Source: Microbacteriaceae bacterium
GTDB lineage: Bacteria > Actinomycetota > Actinomycetes > Actinomycetales > Microbacteriaceae
Direction: 5' to 3'
Assembly: GCA_947444785.1 (NCBI GenBank)
Contig: CANFBG010000002.1
Location: 1 to 56,086 of the forward strand
Length of the DNA stretch: 56,086 bases
Shown: positions 26,783 through 35,505 of the stretch, piece by piece
Numbering within the stretch: position 1 is the first letter of the stretch
How the letters are laid out: each line of letters begins with the position of its first letter
The notes under the pieces: model-generated
Told to the model about the DNA's origin: nothing
Databases searched by the model: none
The model's input: the letters and a program-made list of their open reading frames with translations, nothing else
Translations under genes and position numbers: made by a program

Positions 26783-27214
26783 GTGCCTTCGAATCCTCAA
26801 TCTCGTCCAGCCCGATTCGGTCAAGCGCCCAGCGAATGGCCTGGCCAGCGCCTCGGGTTTCCCCAGCAGGGCATTGGCTCGGTAGCCCGGGGAGGCCGCA
26901 GGCTTATTGCGCTCTTCATCGACTTCACCCTGTGCTACATCGTCTACTTTGCCTTCTTCTTCGGCAACCAGTGGGCCAGCGGCATAATCTTCGCCCTGTC
27001 CCAGATCGTGCTTCTCGCCCTGATCGGCAGCGGTTTCGGCCACCTGGTCCTGGGGATGCAGCTGATCAAGCTCGACGGGAGTCACGTGGGGCTGTGGAGG
27101 CCGATCCTCAGAACGGTGCTGCTCGCGCTGCTGCTGCCTGCGGTCGTCTGGGACTCAGACCAGCGTGGTCTTCACGACGTCTTCTCCGGCACGGTTCTCG
27201 TCATGAAGCGCTGA
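26783..27214 (+). CDS. RDD-family membrane protein
   Basis: The 143-residue protein has a polar N-terminus, then [22 protein letters not shown] with the Arg and Asp of the RDD motif, a second helix and a third near the end ([20 protein letters not shown]). Function is unknown; some RDD proteins are ion transporters. TACACT lies 6 nt before the GTG start (leaderless). In many actinobacteria an RDD gene lies between glnA1 and the DUF4191 gene, exactly as here. Confidence 0.85.
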   Translation: MPSNPQSRPARFGQAPSEWPGQRLGFPQQGIGSVARGGRRLIALFIDFTLCYIVYFAFFFGNQWASGIIFALSQIVLLALIGSGFGHLVLGMQLIKLDGSHVGLWRPILRTVLLALLLPAVVWDSDQRGLHDVFSGTVLVMKR

Positions 27215-27226
27215 GCCCTCCCGGAA

Positions 27227-27272
27227 AGAACACAGCCGGCCCGAAAGAATTCTTTCGGGCCGGCTGTGTTCT
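27227..27272. terminator. Perfect 46-bp palindrome, bidirectional terminator
   Basis: The 23-nt arms from 27227 to 27249 and 27250 to 27272 are exactly complementary with no spacer. The arm includes ACACAGCCGGCCCGAAAGAA. It lies 12 nt past the RDD stop and 10 nt beyond the DUF4191 stop, so it probably terminates both converging genes. As DNA it could also extrude a cruciform. Confidence 0.75.
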
Positions 27273-27282
27273 GCTGCGGTAT

Positions 27283-27996
27283 CTACCGGCTGCGCTGGGG
27301 GCGCGCCTTGAACGGGTCGACGCCCTTGGGGATCGGGATACCGGCCGAGCCCAGCGAAGTGAGCCGATTGCTTACGGCCATGACCTCGGCCTTGCTCAGG
27401 GCAGGCTTGATCCGGGCAAGGGACCGCGGGATCTTCGACAGGGGAACGGCGTCGCCGTCGGGCCCGACGGAGATAACCGTGATGGGCACGTTCGGCAGAA
27501 TACGGGTCACCTTGCGGCGCTCCTCATCGACCATCTTTCCTGTTCTGCTCTTCGGGCCTTCACCGATGAGCACGACCCCGCCCCGGCCCACGGCACGGTA
27601 GACGGCATCCTGGGTCTTCCCGTTCACGGCGATCGGCATCTCGCTTCCGCGCCAGCTTCGCTTGAGGCTGCTGCGGAGAACGGCACCCACGGCGCCAGGC
27701 TGGCCGGTGATCTGGCCGTATGCTGCCCGCTCTGCGCGGCGGCCCAGAATGATCAGGGCTACGAGGAACCCCGCCAGGACGCCCGCGACGATCCACATGG
27801 CGATTCCGAAGCCGTTGCCGCCCGAGAAGAAGAAGGCAATGATGAGGCCCACTGCGACGGGAAGGAGGAAGCCCAGGGCAAGGAGTCCGACGACATTTCG
27901 GTCGTACTTGCGGGTCATCTGGAAGACCTGCCACATCTGCTTGATGCGGCCCGGTTCCTTGGGGGGCTTGGGGGATTTTTCAGTCTTTCTGGCCAT
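27283..27996 (-). CDS. DUF4191 family membrane protein
   Basis: The 237-residue protein has a basic N-terminus (MARKTEKSPKPPKEPGRIKQ), two adjacent membrane helices (~40-60 and 66-85), and a cytosolic domain containing GRGGVVLIGEGP and VPITVISVGPDGDAVPL. This is the actinobacterial DUF4191 family (Rv2219-like); function unknown. ATG 27996 is selected because TATTCT lies 6 nt upstream, consistent with leaderless transcription, and the upstream frame is unlike the family. Confidence 0.85.
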   Translation of the reverse strand: MARKTEKSPKPPKEPGRIKQMWQVFQMTRKYDRNVVGLLALGFLLPVAVGLIIAFFFSGGNGFGIAMWIVAGVLAGFLVALIILGRRAERAAYGQITGQPGAVGAVLRSSLKRSWRGSEMPIAVNGKTQDAVYRAVGRGGVVLIGEGPKSRTGKMVDEERRKVTRILPNVPITVISVGPDGDAVPLSKIPRSLARIKPALSKAEVMAVSNRLTSLGSAGIPIPKGVDPFKARPQRSR

Positions 27997-28136
27997 GTAA
28001 AGAGAATACCGAGTCCAACGTCGCCGAAGAGACCAGGACGGGAAATTCCTCTCCTGCACAACCGGATTCCGGTGGCGAGTTCATCGCGCTGTCTCGTTTT
28101 TCGCTGGGCACGTCTGCGGCCGGCCATTATGGCTGA

Positions 28137-29891
28137 ATGCGAGGTATTCGGCGACAGAGGAATCATGCATCGAGCGAGGAGCATTCGAGTGACGCGAGGG
28201 CGCTCTACGTGCGCGCCGATTCCTCGGGGCTGTCGAGCGAGGCGCCGCAGGATGGGGCGGCGGGGGACGTCGGGGGTTTTCGGCTTGTTCGGCGGTTAGC
28301 CGTTGGTTCGCGGTCGACGGTGTTCTTGGCCCATGGGGAAACCGGACACGGGGCCGCTCAATCGGGAAATCCGGTGCCGGGTGATTCGCTTTCCACTTCC
28401 GGCTCGGTGGTGCTGAAGATCTTTGCGCCGGGCACAGCCGCCGCATCGATCAATACGGAACTTGGGGCACTGGCCGCGATCGAGAACCGCCACATAGTGA
28501 GACTCATCGACGTTGCAACAGGATCGGACACCCTGCCCTGCCTGATCATGGAGCGGGTCAATGGGCCGTCCCTGGCTCGAATTCTCAGCTCGAGCGCGGG
28601 CATGGCCAGGGGAGAGGCGACGACGATCGTCGCCCCCCTGCTCAGCGCAGTCCAGGCACTTCACGACGCCGGTTTCACCCATGGCCGGATATCGGCGGGG
28701 AAGGTCCTCATTGATCCGGCCGGCCGGCCTGTCCTTTTAGGGTTTGGCGGGGCGCTGGCACGCCGGGAGCTGCCCCCGGACGGCTCAGCATGGCGGGAGG
28801 CCGTCCTAGCCGACCAGCGGGCGCTCTTGAGTCTCAGTCTTGACGTCTTCGATTCCATTGAGGCCGGGGATGAAGGCGTCGTGGTTCTGGGTAGACCGCC
28901 CGACGGATCTGCTCCCCATCATCGTGGTCCGGAACCGCTGGCAGGAGCACGCGAGGCAGTGATCGAGACGCTGGGCATGGGGCCTGTCGATTCATTTCTG
29001 CCGCGGCTCGAGGCATGGGTCTTCGATCAGGCCGAGCCGGTTGCTGTGCGGGCTTTTGAATCAGGCCTCGGCCCGACTGCCGCCGGGCCGCCTCCCGATC
29101 ATCGAGAGCCCGTCGGTCCCCTCGGCGACGAGGTTTCGCACGAAGGCCGTTGGGGGAGCGAAACCGCGTCGGAAACCACGGCTGATTGGCCAGAGGTCGA
29201 TGAACAGCGTCCCATTCAAGAACAGACGATCGTTCACGGGCCGCTGTCGAGCCTGCTGCACATGGTGCCGGTACCAGACTGGGTCCGCCAGCTGGTGCCA
29301 CCCTCTGTCCGTGGTCGGCGCCAGATGCGATTCAGGAGAAAGCCTGTGGTGATCGGGGGGATTCTGGCCGCGGTGCTCGTGCTGGTTTCGTTGCTTCTGC
29401 TGCCCTCCGGTTCACAGTCGGAATCACGCGGCCCGGCCATCTCGGGGAGGGAGTCCAGAGCCGAGAACGAAACGGCCGTTGGCCCGACCGGCCACGTGGC
29501 CGAGGTGCCGGCTGAATCGACGGATGCGGCCGCCAGCATCTTGGCGGACGATCCGGCTCAGGCCCTTGTCGCACTCTCTGCCCGGCGAGACCGCTGCCTC
29601 ATGGCTAAGTCTGTCGACTGCCTCGGCGGCGTTCACCAATGGCAATCGGCGGCCGCAGCGGCAGACGTGGCCCTGCTGGGCGGAGTGCCGGCCGGGGAGC
29701 CTGTCCAGTTCGCCTCGTTCGACACTCGAAGTCTCGCGACGATCGAGCGCACCGGGGACTCGGCAATCGTGACCGGCGCGATTGGTTCACCCGTCGTGCC
29801 AGGGGAAGTTGCAGGAAACGACAAACCGGCCTCGTTCCTTTTGATGAAGGGCGAGGCCGGTTGGCGTTTGCGGGATGTCTTCTTCGGGTAG
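28137..29891 (+). CDS. Membrane pseudokinase with extracytoplasmic C-terminal domain
   Basis: The 584-residue protein has a Ser/Thr kinase-like region (~46-310), one membrane helix (VVIGGILAAVLVLVSLLLL, ~404-422) and an extracytoplasmic ~160-residue domain. The ATP-binding Lys94 (VVLKIF) is kept. The catalytic loop reads THGRISAGKVLI (181-192) in place of HRDVKPANILI, and DFG is GFG (202-204). Thus the catalytic Asp, Lys and Asn and the Mg-binding Asp are all lost, so a signalling scaffold is likelier than a kinase. ATG 28137 follows CATTAT by 6 nt; GTG 28209 is an alternative start. Confidence 0.8.
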   Translation: MRGIRRQRNHASSEEHSSDARALYVRADSSGLSSEAPQDGAAGDVGGFRLVRRLAVGSRSTVFLAHGETGHGAAQSGNPVPGDSLSTSGSVVLKIFAPGTAAASINTELGALAAIENRHIVRLIDVATGSDTLPCLIMERVNGPSLARILSSSAGMARGEATTIVAPLLSAVQALHDAGFTHGRISAGKVLIDPAGRPVLLGFGGALARRELPPDGSAWREAVLADQRALLSLSLDVFDSIEAGDEGVVVLGRPPDGSAPHHRGPEPLAGAREAVIETLGMGPVDSFLPRLEAWVFDQAEPVAVRAFESGLGPTAAGPPPDHREPVGPLGDEVSHEGRWGSETASETTADWPEVDEQRPIQEQTIVHGPLSSLLHMVPVPDWVRQLVPPSVRGRRQMRFRRKPVVIGGILAAVLVLVSLLLLPSGSQSESRGPAISGRESRAENETAVGPTGHVAEVPAESTDAAASILADDPAQALVALSARRDRCLMAKSVDCLGGVHQWQSAAAAADVALLGGVPAGEPVQFASFDTRSLATIERTGDSAIVTGAIGSPVVPGEVAGNDKPASFLLMKGEAGWRLRDVFFG

Positions 29892-29921
29892 ACGAGGACT
29901 CCGTCGAGACGAAATTCGGGC

Positions 29922-31361
29922 TTAGATTCCCAGATCTGCGTCGAATGCGCCGGCTTCGAGCCGGTTCTTCACTGCGACGAGGAAGCGAGACGCGTCGGCG
30001 CCGTCAACGATTCGGTGGTCGTAGCTCAACGCGAGGTAGACGACTGAGCGGATGGCGATCGACTCGCCGTCGGCGGAGGTCACGACGCGCGGCTTGCGGG
30101 TCACGATACCGGTGCCGAGAATCGCGACCTGCGGGAGGAATACCACAGGCGTGTCGAAGAGTGCGCCACGCGAGCCGGTGTTGGTCAGCGTGAACGTGCC
30201 GCCACCCAGCTCGTCAGGCTTCAGCTTGTTCTCTCTGGTGCGCTCAGCGAGGTCGGCGATCTCGCGGGCAAGGCCGGCCAGGTTCAGCTCTCCGGCATTC
30301 TTCACGACCGGGGTCAACAGGCCGCGCTCGGTGTCGACCGCGATGCTGATGTTCTCCTGGCTCGGGTAGACAATAGTGTCTCCCTCGACGGTGGCGTTGA
30401 TGATCGGGTAGACCTTCAGGGCCTCGGCCGACGCCAGCGCGAAGAACGGCAGGAAGGTCAGCTTGTCGCCGGTCTTGGCCAGGAAGGCACCCTTGACCCT
30501 GTCCCGGAGTGCTGCGACGCGGGTTACGTCGACCTCGATGACCGTGGTCAGCTGTGCGGTTCCCTGCATCGACTCGACCGCGCGCTGTGCGACGACCTTG
30601 CGGAGACGCGACATCGGCTGCGTGGTTCCACGGAGAGGGGATACCTCAAGCGGGGCGGCAGTAGCGACAACGGCGACCGGAGCGACCGCGCTGACTGCGG
30701 AGGCCGCCAAGACGTCTTCCTTGCGGATTCGGCCGCCGACACCGGTTCCGGTGATGCTCGACAGGTCGATTCCCTTGTCGCCTGCAAGCTTTCGAACCAG
30801 GGGCGTGACGTAACCAGCGTTGGCCGCAGCAACGGGCGCAGCTGCAACCGGTGCTGGCACGACGGGCGCGGCAGCGACGGGAGCGGCAGCGGCAGCGACG
30901 GGAGCGGCAGCGGCAGCGACGGGAGCGGCAGCGACAACGACGGGAGCGGCAACCGGGGCCGGCGCGACAACCGGCGCCGGGGCAGCGGGTGCGGCAACGG
31001 GGGCCGGGACTACGACGGCGGGGGCCGGGGCAGCGGCGACAGGCTCGGGCGCTACGACCGGGGCGGGTGCGACAGCGGCCACGGGCTCGGCTGCGGGAGC
31101 TGCGGCGGGAGCCGCTGAACCAGAGCCGTCACCGATTGTCACCAGTGGCGTTCCGACCTCGACAGTCTCGTCCTCCTGAACGAGAATCGCCTCGATCACG
31201 CCGGCGATCGGCGAGGGGATCTCTGTGTCGACCTTGTCCGTTGACACTTCGAGTAGGGGTTCGTCGACCTCGACGCGGTCTCCCACACTCTTGAGCCAGC
31301 GGGTGACCGTTCCTTCGGTCACACTCTCACCGAGTGCCGGAAGGTTGACGGATTCGCTCAT
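29922..31361 (-). CDS. sucB: Dihydrolipoamide acyltransferase E2 of 2-oxoacid dehydrogenase
   Basis: E2 passes acyl groups from E1 to CoA on a swinging lipoyl arm. The 479-residue protein has one lipoyl domain (1-78, lipoyl Lys43 in STDKVDTEI), an unusually long Ala/Pro/Val linker (~80-181), a peripheral subunit-binding domain (183-219, [16 protein letters not shown]) and the catalytic domain with [14 protein letters not shown] near the end. In actinobacteria this single E2 usually serves pyruvate dehydrogenase and is often annotated sucB, aceF or dlaT. AAAGGAG is upstream of ATG. It follows lpd by 69 nt. Confidence 0.93.
   Translation of the reverse strand: MSESVNLPALGESVTEGTVTRWLKSVGDRVEVDEPLLEVSTDKVDTEIPSPIAGVIEAILVQEDETVEVGTPLVTIGDGSGSAAPAAAPAAEPVAAVAPAPVVAPEPVAAAPAPAVVVPAPVAAPAAPAPVVAPAPVAAPVVVAAAPVAAAAAPVAAAAAPVAAAPVVPAPVAAAPVAAANAGYVTPLVRKLAGDKGIDLSSITGTGVGGRIRKEDVLAASAVSAVAPVAVVATAAPLEVSPLRGTTQPMSRLRKVVAQRAVESMQGTAQLTTVIEVDVTRVAALRDRVKGAFLAKTGDKLTFLPFFALASAEALKVYPIINATVEGDTIVYPSQENISIAVDTERGLLTPVVKNAGELNLAGLAREIADLAERTRENKLKPDELGGGTFTLTNTGSRGALFDTPVVFLPQVAILGTGIVTRKPRVVTSADGESIAIRSVVYLALSYDHRIVDGADASRFLVAVKNRLEAGAFDADLGI
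30871..30933. repeat. Three perfect 21-bp tandem repeats in the E2 linker
   Basis: The 21-bp unit starting GCAGCGACGGGAGCGGCAGC occurs at 30871-30891, 30892-30912 and 30913-30933. A degenerate fourth follows. On the coding strand it encodes an Ala/Pro/Val heptad, so copy number changes keep frame and alter only linker length. Confidence 0.9.
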
Positions 31362-31430
31362 TAGCCTGTCTCCTTTAGAAACCCTTTTGGGGCTTTTAGC
31401 TGTGTTTTATGGGCGGGAATGGGGCAATGG

Positions 31431-32804
31431 CTACATTGCGTGAAGGGGTTTTCCGGCGAGGGCCATCATGGCCTCACCGAGTGCCTCGTCCTGCGTGGGG
31501 TGCGCGTGCACCAGACCGGCGACATCCTCGGGGTAGGCCTCCCAGTTCACGATCAACTGGGCCTCTCCGATGAGCTCTCCCACGCGGGCACCGATCATGT
31601 GCAGCCCGACGACGGGACCGTCGGCAACCCGAACCACCTTGACGCTGCCTGCGGTGCCGATGATGTGGCTCTTGCCGTTGCCGGCCAGGTTGTAGTCGTA
31701 GCTGGAGACCTTGTCGGCTCCGTACTTCTCGATGGCCTTCGCCTCGGTCAGGCCCACGGATGCGACCTCGGGGTCGGAATACGTGACCTTCGGGATGTTG
31801 ATGTCGGAGACGACCATCGGCGCCAGGCCGGCGATCTCTTCCGCAACGAAAATCCCGTGCTGGAAGCCGCGGTGGGCGAGCTGGAGACCGGGAACGATGT
31901 CGCCGACCGCGTACAGGCCGGGAATGTTCGTCTCGAGACGCTCGTTCGTGATGACGAAGCCTCGGTCGATTGTGACGCCGACCTCTTCGAAGCCGAGACC
32001 GGCTGTGGCCGGACCCCTGCCGACTGCGACGAGGAGGAGATCCGCCTCGATCGTCTTGCCGTCCTCGAGCGTGACGACAACGCCGTTGTCGTCCTGGGTG
32101 ACGCCCGCGAAGCGAACGCCCAGGCTGAAGTTGATTCCACGCTTGCGGAATGCCCGCTCGAACTGCTTGCTGATCGATTCTTCCTCGTTAGGAACGAGGT
32201 GGGGGAGTGCCTCGATGATCGTCACGTCCGTGCCGAAGGACTTCCAGACACTGGCGAACTCGACTCCGATGACGCCGCCGCCAAGGATGGCCACGCGGTT
32301 GGGAACGTAGTCGAGCGTGAGAGCCTGCTCGCTCGTGATGACGCGACCGCTGATCTCGAGGCCGGGCAGCGAGCGAGAGTATGAGCCGGTCGCGAGGATG
32401 ACGTTCTTTCCCACGATGACGTCGTCGCCGACGGCGACCGAGGTCGGGGTGACGAGACGTCCCTCACCGCGGATAACGGTGATTCCCCGGGCCTTGACCA
32501 GGCCTTCGAGGCCCTTGAACTTGCTTGTGACGATTCCGTCGCGGTAGGCGTTGACGGCGTTCATGTCGATGCCGTGGAAGCTCGTCGTCACGCCGTACTT
32601 GCTGGACTCGCGGCTGACATCGGCAACCTCGGCGGAGTGCAGCAACGCCTTTGTCGGAATGCAGCCGCGGTGAAGGCAGGTGCCGCCCAGCTTGTCCTTC
32701 TCGATGAGGCCGACCGACAGGCCCAGCAGGCTTGCCCTGAGCGCTGCGGCGTAGCCGCCGCTGCCGCCACCGAGTACAACTACGTCAAAATTCTGTTCCG
32801 ACAA
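31431..32804 (-). CDS. lpd: Dihydrolipoyl dehydrogenase (E3)
   Basis: This flavoprotein reoxidises dihydrolipoyl E2 with NAD+. The 457-residue sequence has the FAD motif VVLGGGSGGYAAALRA, the redox pair in GGTCLHRGCIPTKAL, the NAD motif VAILGGGVIGVEFASV, and the C-terminal catalytic HAHPTQDE. Start is TTG 32804 with GAGGGAG 8 nt upstream. It lies between pepA and the E2 gene, all on the minus strand. Confidence 0.96.
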   Translation of the reverse strand: MSEQNFDVVVLGGGSGGYAAALRASLLGLSVGLIEKDKLGGTCLHRGCIPTKALLHSAEVADVSRESSKYGVTTSFHGIDMNAVNAYRDGIVTSKFKGLEGLVKARGITVIRGEGRLVTPTSVAVGDDVIVGKNVILATGSYSRSLPGLEISGRVITSEQALTLDYVPNRVAILGGGVIGVEFASVWKSFGTDVTIIEALPHLVPNEEESISKQFERAFRKRGINFSLGVRFAGVTQDDNGVVVTLEDGKTIEADLLLVAVGRGPATAGLGFEEVGVTIDRGFVITNERLETNIPGLYAVGDIVPGLQLAHRGFQHGIFVAEEIAGLAPMVVSDINIPKVTYSDPEVASVGLTEAKAIEKYGADKVSSYDYNLAGNGKSHIIGTAGSVKVVRVADGPVVGLHMIGARVGELIGEAQLIVNWEAYPEDVAGLVHAHPTQDEALGEAMMALAGKPLHAM

Positions 32805-32901
32805 GTACGAAACTCCCTCGCGCGTAAAAGTTCTGAGTCGCAGCCCCGTGAAAAATGGCCTGCGTGGGCGAGTGTTTTTCGCCGATTCAACCCTACTACT
32901 G

Positions 32902-34410
32902 TCAGTTGGTCGCTCCGGTACTTCCGGCGGCCAGGGCCAGAAGTGTCCGAACCGTTACTCCGGTCGGCCCCTTGGGGGTATAGCCGTAGCCGCCTTCGGT
33001 GTTGTGGGCGGCGCCGGCGATATCCAGGTGGGCCCAGGGGATGGGACCCGAGCCGTCGGCCTTCTGGCCGATGAACTCGCTGAGAAATACGCCGGCAATG
33101 AGCATGCCGCCGGCGGTATTCCCCTGCTTGATGTTGGCGAGGTCGGCGACATCGGAGTTCAGGAGCGGACGCATCTCGGCGGGCAGGGGCATGTGCCAGA
33201 ACGTCTCGCCCCGGCTGGTCGCCGCGGCCAAGATCTCGTCAACGAGACCGCGCTCACCCATGGTCCCGACGTACCGATGACCGAGTGCAACGATGGCGGC
33301 ACCCGTCAGAGTGGCGATATCGATGATCGCGTCTGGATGCTCCTCGCTCGCCGCGACGAGGCCGTCCGCGAGGACCAGGCGACCCTCGGCATCCGTATTC
33401 AATACCTCGACCGTGCGCCCGCCGCGGATGGAAAGGACGTCGTTGGGCCGGATTGCCGTCGAGGACGGCATGTTCTCCGCGATGCAGAGCCAGGCGGTCA
33501 GCGCCACGGGAAGTTCGAGCCGGGCAGCGGCAAGAACAACCGCGAGGGCCGTCGCCGCGCCGGTCATGTCGTACTTCATCCCGATCATTGATCCAGCGGG
33601 CTTCAGGGACAGTCCGCCCGTATCGAAAGTGATTCCCTTGCCCACCAGTGCGATGTGCCGGTCATGCCCTGCCGGCGCGTAGACGACCTTGACGAGGCGA
33701 GGAGGCCGGCTTGACCCCTGGCCCACGCCCAGGATTCCACCGAAGCCGTCGGCGGCCAAACGGGACTCATCCCAGACGGTGACGTCGAGACCCGCCTCCG
33801 CGCCCAAGGCCTCGGCGCGTGCGGCGAAGGATGCCGGATAGAGATCCAGTGGCGGCATATTGACGAGGTCGCGAACGAGATGGACCGCACGCCCCAGCTC
33901 TGCTGCGGCCAGAACCGTTGCCTCGGAAATTTCGAGCGCGGTCACCACAACGATGGATTCGAGCTGCTTGGTCTTGGGCAGGCTTGCGGCGGAGCGGTAG
34001 TCGAGATAGTCGTAGGCCCCGAGGATCGAACCCTCGAGTATTGCCGCAGCATGTTCTGCGCCAGGCGTCGGCAGTGCGATTGCTACCGAGGCGGCGCCGC
34101 TCAGTCGTCGACCGATGACGCCCGCGGCGTAGCGAAGGTCATGGGCACTCGGCTCGGCGACACCCAGGCCGACAAGCGCGACGGACGCGGCTGCGAAGCC
34201 GGTCATTTCCGGGAGGCGAACGAACTCGTCCTTCGCGCCCGTGACCCCGAAGCTTGCGAGATTGCCGAACCGGGCAATCGTCTCCGGATCCACCAGGCCG
34301 GCGTCGGCGATCACCGGGCCATCTGCGGTCGTAAGGACTCCCAGAACGAGAACGTCGGTGATGGTGGTCGCGATGGCGGCCCGGGACACGGAGAGCGTGG
34401 CAGTGGTCAT
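32902..34410 (-). CDS. pepA: Leucyl aminopeptidase (M17)
   Basis: This cytosolic dinuclear metallopeptidase removes N-terminal residues from peptides. The 502-residue protein shows the M17 metal and catalytic motifs LVGKGITFDTGGLSLKP, MKYDMTGAATA, and NTDAEGRLVLADGL, then DIATLTGA. Its C-terminus (YTPKGPTGVTVRTLLALA) is complete. ATG 34410 has GGAGGG directly upstream, and TAGGGT lies 7 nt before the ATG, so both translation modes are possible. The much longer upstream frame runs into the divergent PAC2 gene and is not coding. Confidence 0.95.
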   Translation of the reverse strand: MTTATLSVSRAAIATTITDVLVLGVLTTADGPVIADAGLVDPETIARFGNLASFGVTGAKDEFVRLPEMTGFAAASVALVGLGVAEPSAHDLRYAAGVIGRRLSGAASVAIALPTPGAEHAAAILEGSILGAYDYLDYRSAASLPKTKQLESIVVVTALEISEATVLAAAELGRAVHLVRDLVNMPPLDLYPASFAARAEALGAEAGLDVTVWDESRLAADGFGGILGVGQGSSRPPRLVKVVYAPAGHDRHIALVGKGITFDTGGLSLKPAGSMIGMKYDMTGAATALAVVLAAARLELPVALTAWLCIAENMPSSTAIRPNDVLSIRGGRTVEVLNTDAEGRLVLADGLVAASEEHPDAIIDIATLTGAAIVALGHRYVGTMGERGLVDEILAAATSRGETFWHMPLPAEMRPLLNSDVADLANIKQGNTAGGMLIAGVFLSEFIGQKADGSGPIPWAHLDIAGAAHNTEGGYGYTPKGPTGVTVRTLLALAAGSTGATN

Positions 34411-34497
34411 ACCCTCCACCCTAGACGGGGGTGACTGTTCGCTCTCGGCAGGTCCTGACGCGGGGTCCCGATCACCGGCCTGGATTAGAATTGCGCA

Positions 34498-35433
34498 ATG
34501 AGCAATACGCGCGGCCTGTACGAAATTTCTGGGGAACTCGACTCGATACCGGAGGGACTCCAGCTCGTTGCGGCGCTCACCGGATTCACGGATGCCGGCG
34601 GGGCAGTCAGCCAGGTCGGCGAGTACATCCTCGAGAACCTGAGCAACCGCATCGTTGCCGAATTCGACGCAGACAGCCTCCTCGACTACCGGGCCCGTCG
34701 GCCCATCATCTACTTCGACCAAGACCACCTGAGCGACTATCAGCCGCCCGTGCTCCGGTTGTACCTGGTGCACGACGAATTGAACCAGCCGTTTCTTTTC
34801 CTCAACGGCTACGAGCCGGATTTTCGGTGGGAGGGATTCTCCGCGGCGCTGTTGGAATTGATCCAGACCCTGAATGTCGTCTCGACCACCTGGGTGCACG
34901 CGATCCCGATGCCGGTGCCGCACACCCGCCCCGTCGGCGTGACGGTCAGCGGAAACCGCCTCGAACTGACGGATGCGATGAGCGTTTGGAAGCCACACAC
35001 CCAGGTACCGGCCAACGCCCTGCACCTCGTCGAGTACCGGCTTGCGCAGCTGGGGCATCCGGTGGCCGGTTTCGTGCTGCTGATCCCGCACTACCTCGCC
35101 GAAACCGAGTTCCCCATGGCTGCACTCGCGGCCCTGGACAGCATCAGCGCGGCGACGGGAATCATCTTCCCGACCGACCGGCTTCGCGAAGGCGGCCGGG
35201 AGTTCGTCTCGAAAATCGACGAGCAGATCGAGTCGAACGCCGACCTGGAGAAGCTTGTCGGTACTTTGGAGACCCGGTACGACGCCTATATGGAGGGAAC
35301 GTCGCTGCGATCCCCCCTGACGGACGTGGACGGCGAACTGCCGACCGCCGACGAGATCGCCGCAGAACTCGAGAACTTCCTCGCCTTCAAGCGCCACGGC
35401 GACGACCAGCCCGGCGAAACGATGGGTCTCTAG
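34498..35433 (+). CDS. PAC2-family protein
   Basis: The 311-residue soluble protein is a member of the PAC2 family (proteasome assembly chaperone-like, DUF75). It shows LVAALTGFTDAGGAVSQ, and its middle has the WVHAIPMPVPHTRP stretch typical of actinobacterial members. The family has been linked to proteasome assembly in archaea and eukaryotes; no proteasome genes lie in this window, so the role is unknown. TAGAAT lies 6 nt before the ATG without a ribosome-binding sequence (leaderless). Confidence 0.85.
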   Translation: MSNTRGLYEISGELDSIPEGLQLVAALTGFTDAGGAVSQVGEYILENLSNRIVAEFDADSLLDYRARRPIIYFDQDHLSDYQPPVLRLYLVHDELNQPFLFLNGYEPDFRWEGFSAALLELIQTLNVVSTTWVHAIPMPVPHTRPVGVTVSGNRLELTDAMSVWKPHTQVPANALHLVEYRLAQLGHPVAGFVLLIPHYLAETEFPMAALAALDSISAATGIIFPTDRLREGGREFVSKIDEQIESNADLEKLVGTLETRYDAYMEGTSLRSPLTDVDGELPTADEIAAELENFLAFKRHGDDQPGETMGL

Positions 35434-35443
35434 CGCTCAATTG

Positions 35444-35468
35444 CCGACGCCGATGCCACGGGCGTCGG
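35444..35468. terminator. Hairpin after PAC2 gene
   Basis: CCGACGCC (35444-35451) pairs with GGCGTCGG (35461-35468) across a 9-nt loop, 10 nt after the stop codon. Only two T follow. It separates the PAC2 gene from the MFS gene, which has its own -10 element. Confidence 0.45.
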
Positions 35469-35505
35469 TTAGGCGCGTGCGGCGGCGCGGATTAGCATTG
35501 TTCCA

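Noticed and set aside
30851-31000. Repetitive stretch considered as a CRISPR array
   Set aside because: Units are 21 bp, adjacent, without spacers, and in frame within the E2 linker.
34411-35397. N-terminal extension of pepA through the PAC2 gene
   Set aside because: The extension lies antisense to the PAC2 gene; pepA has an ATG with GGAGGG at 34410 that gives the usual 502-residue length.
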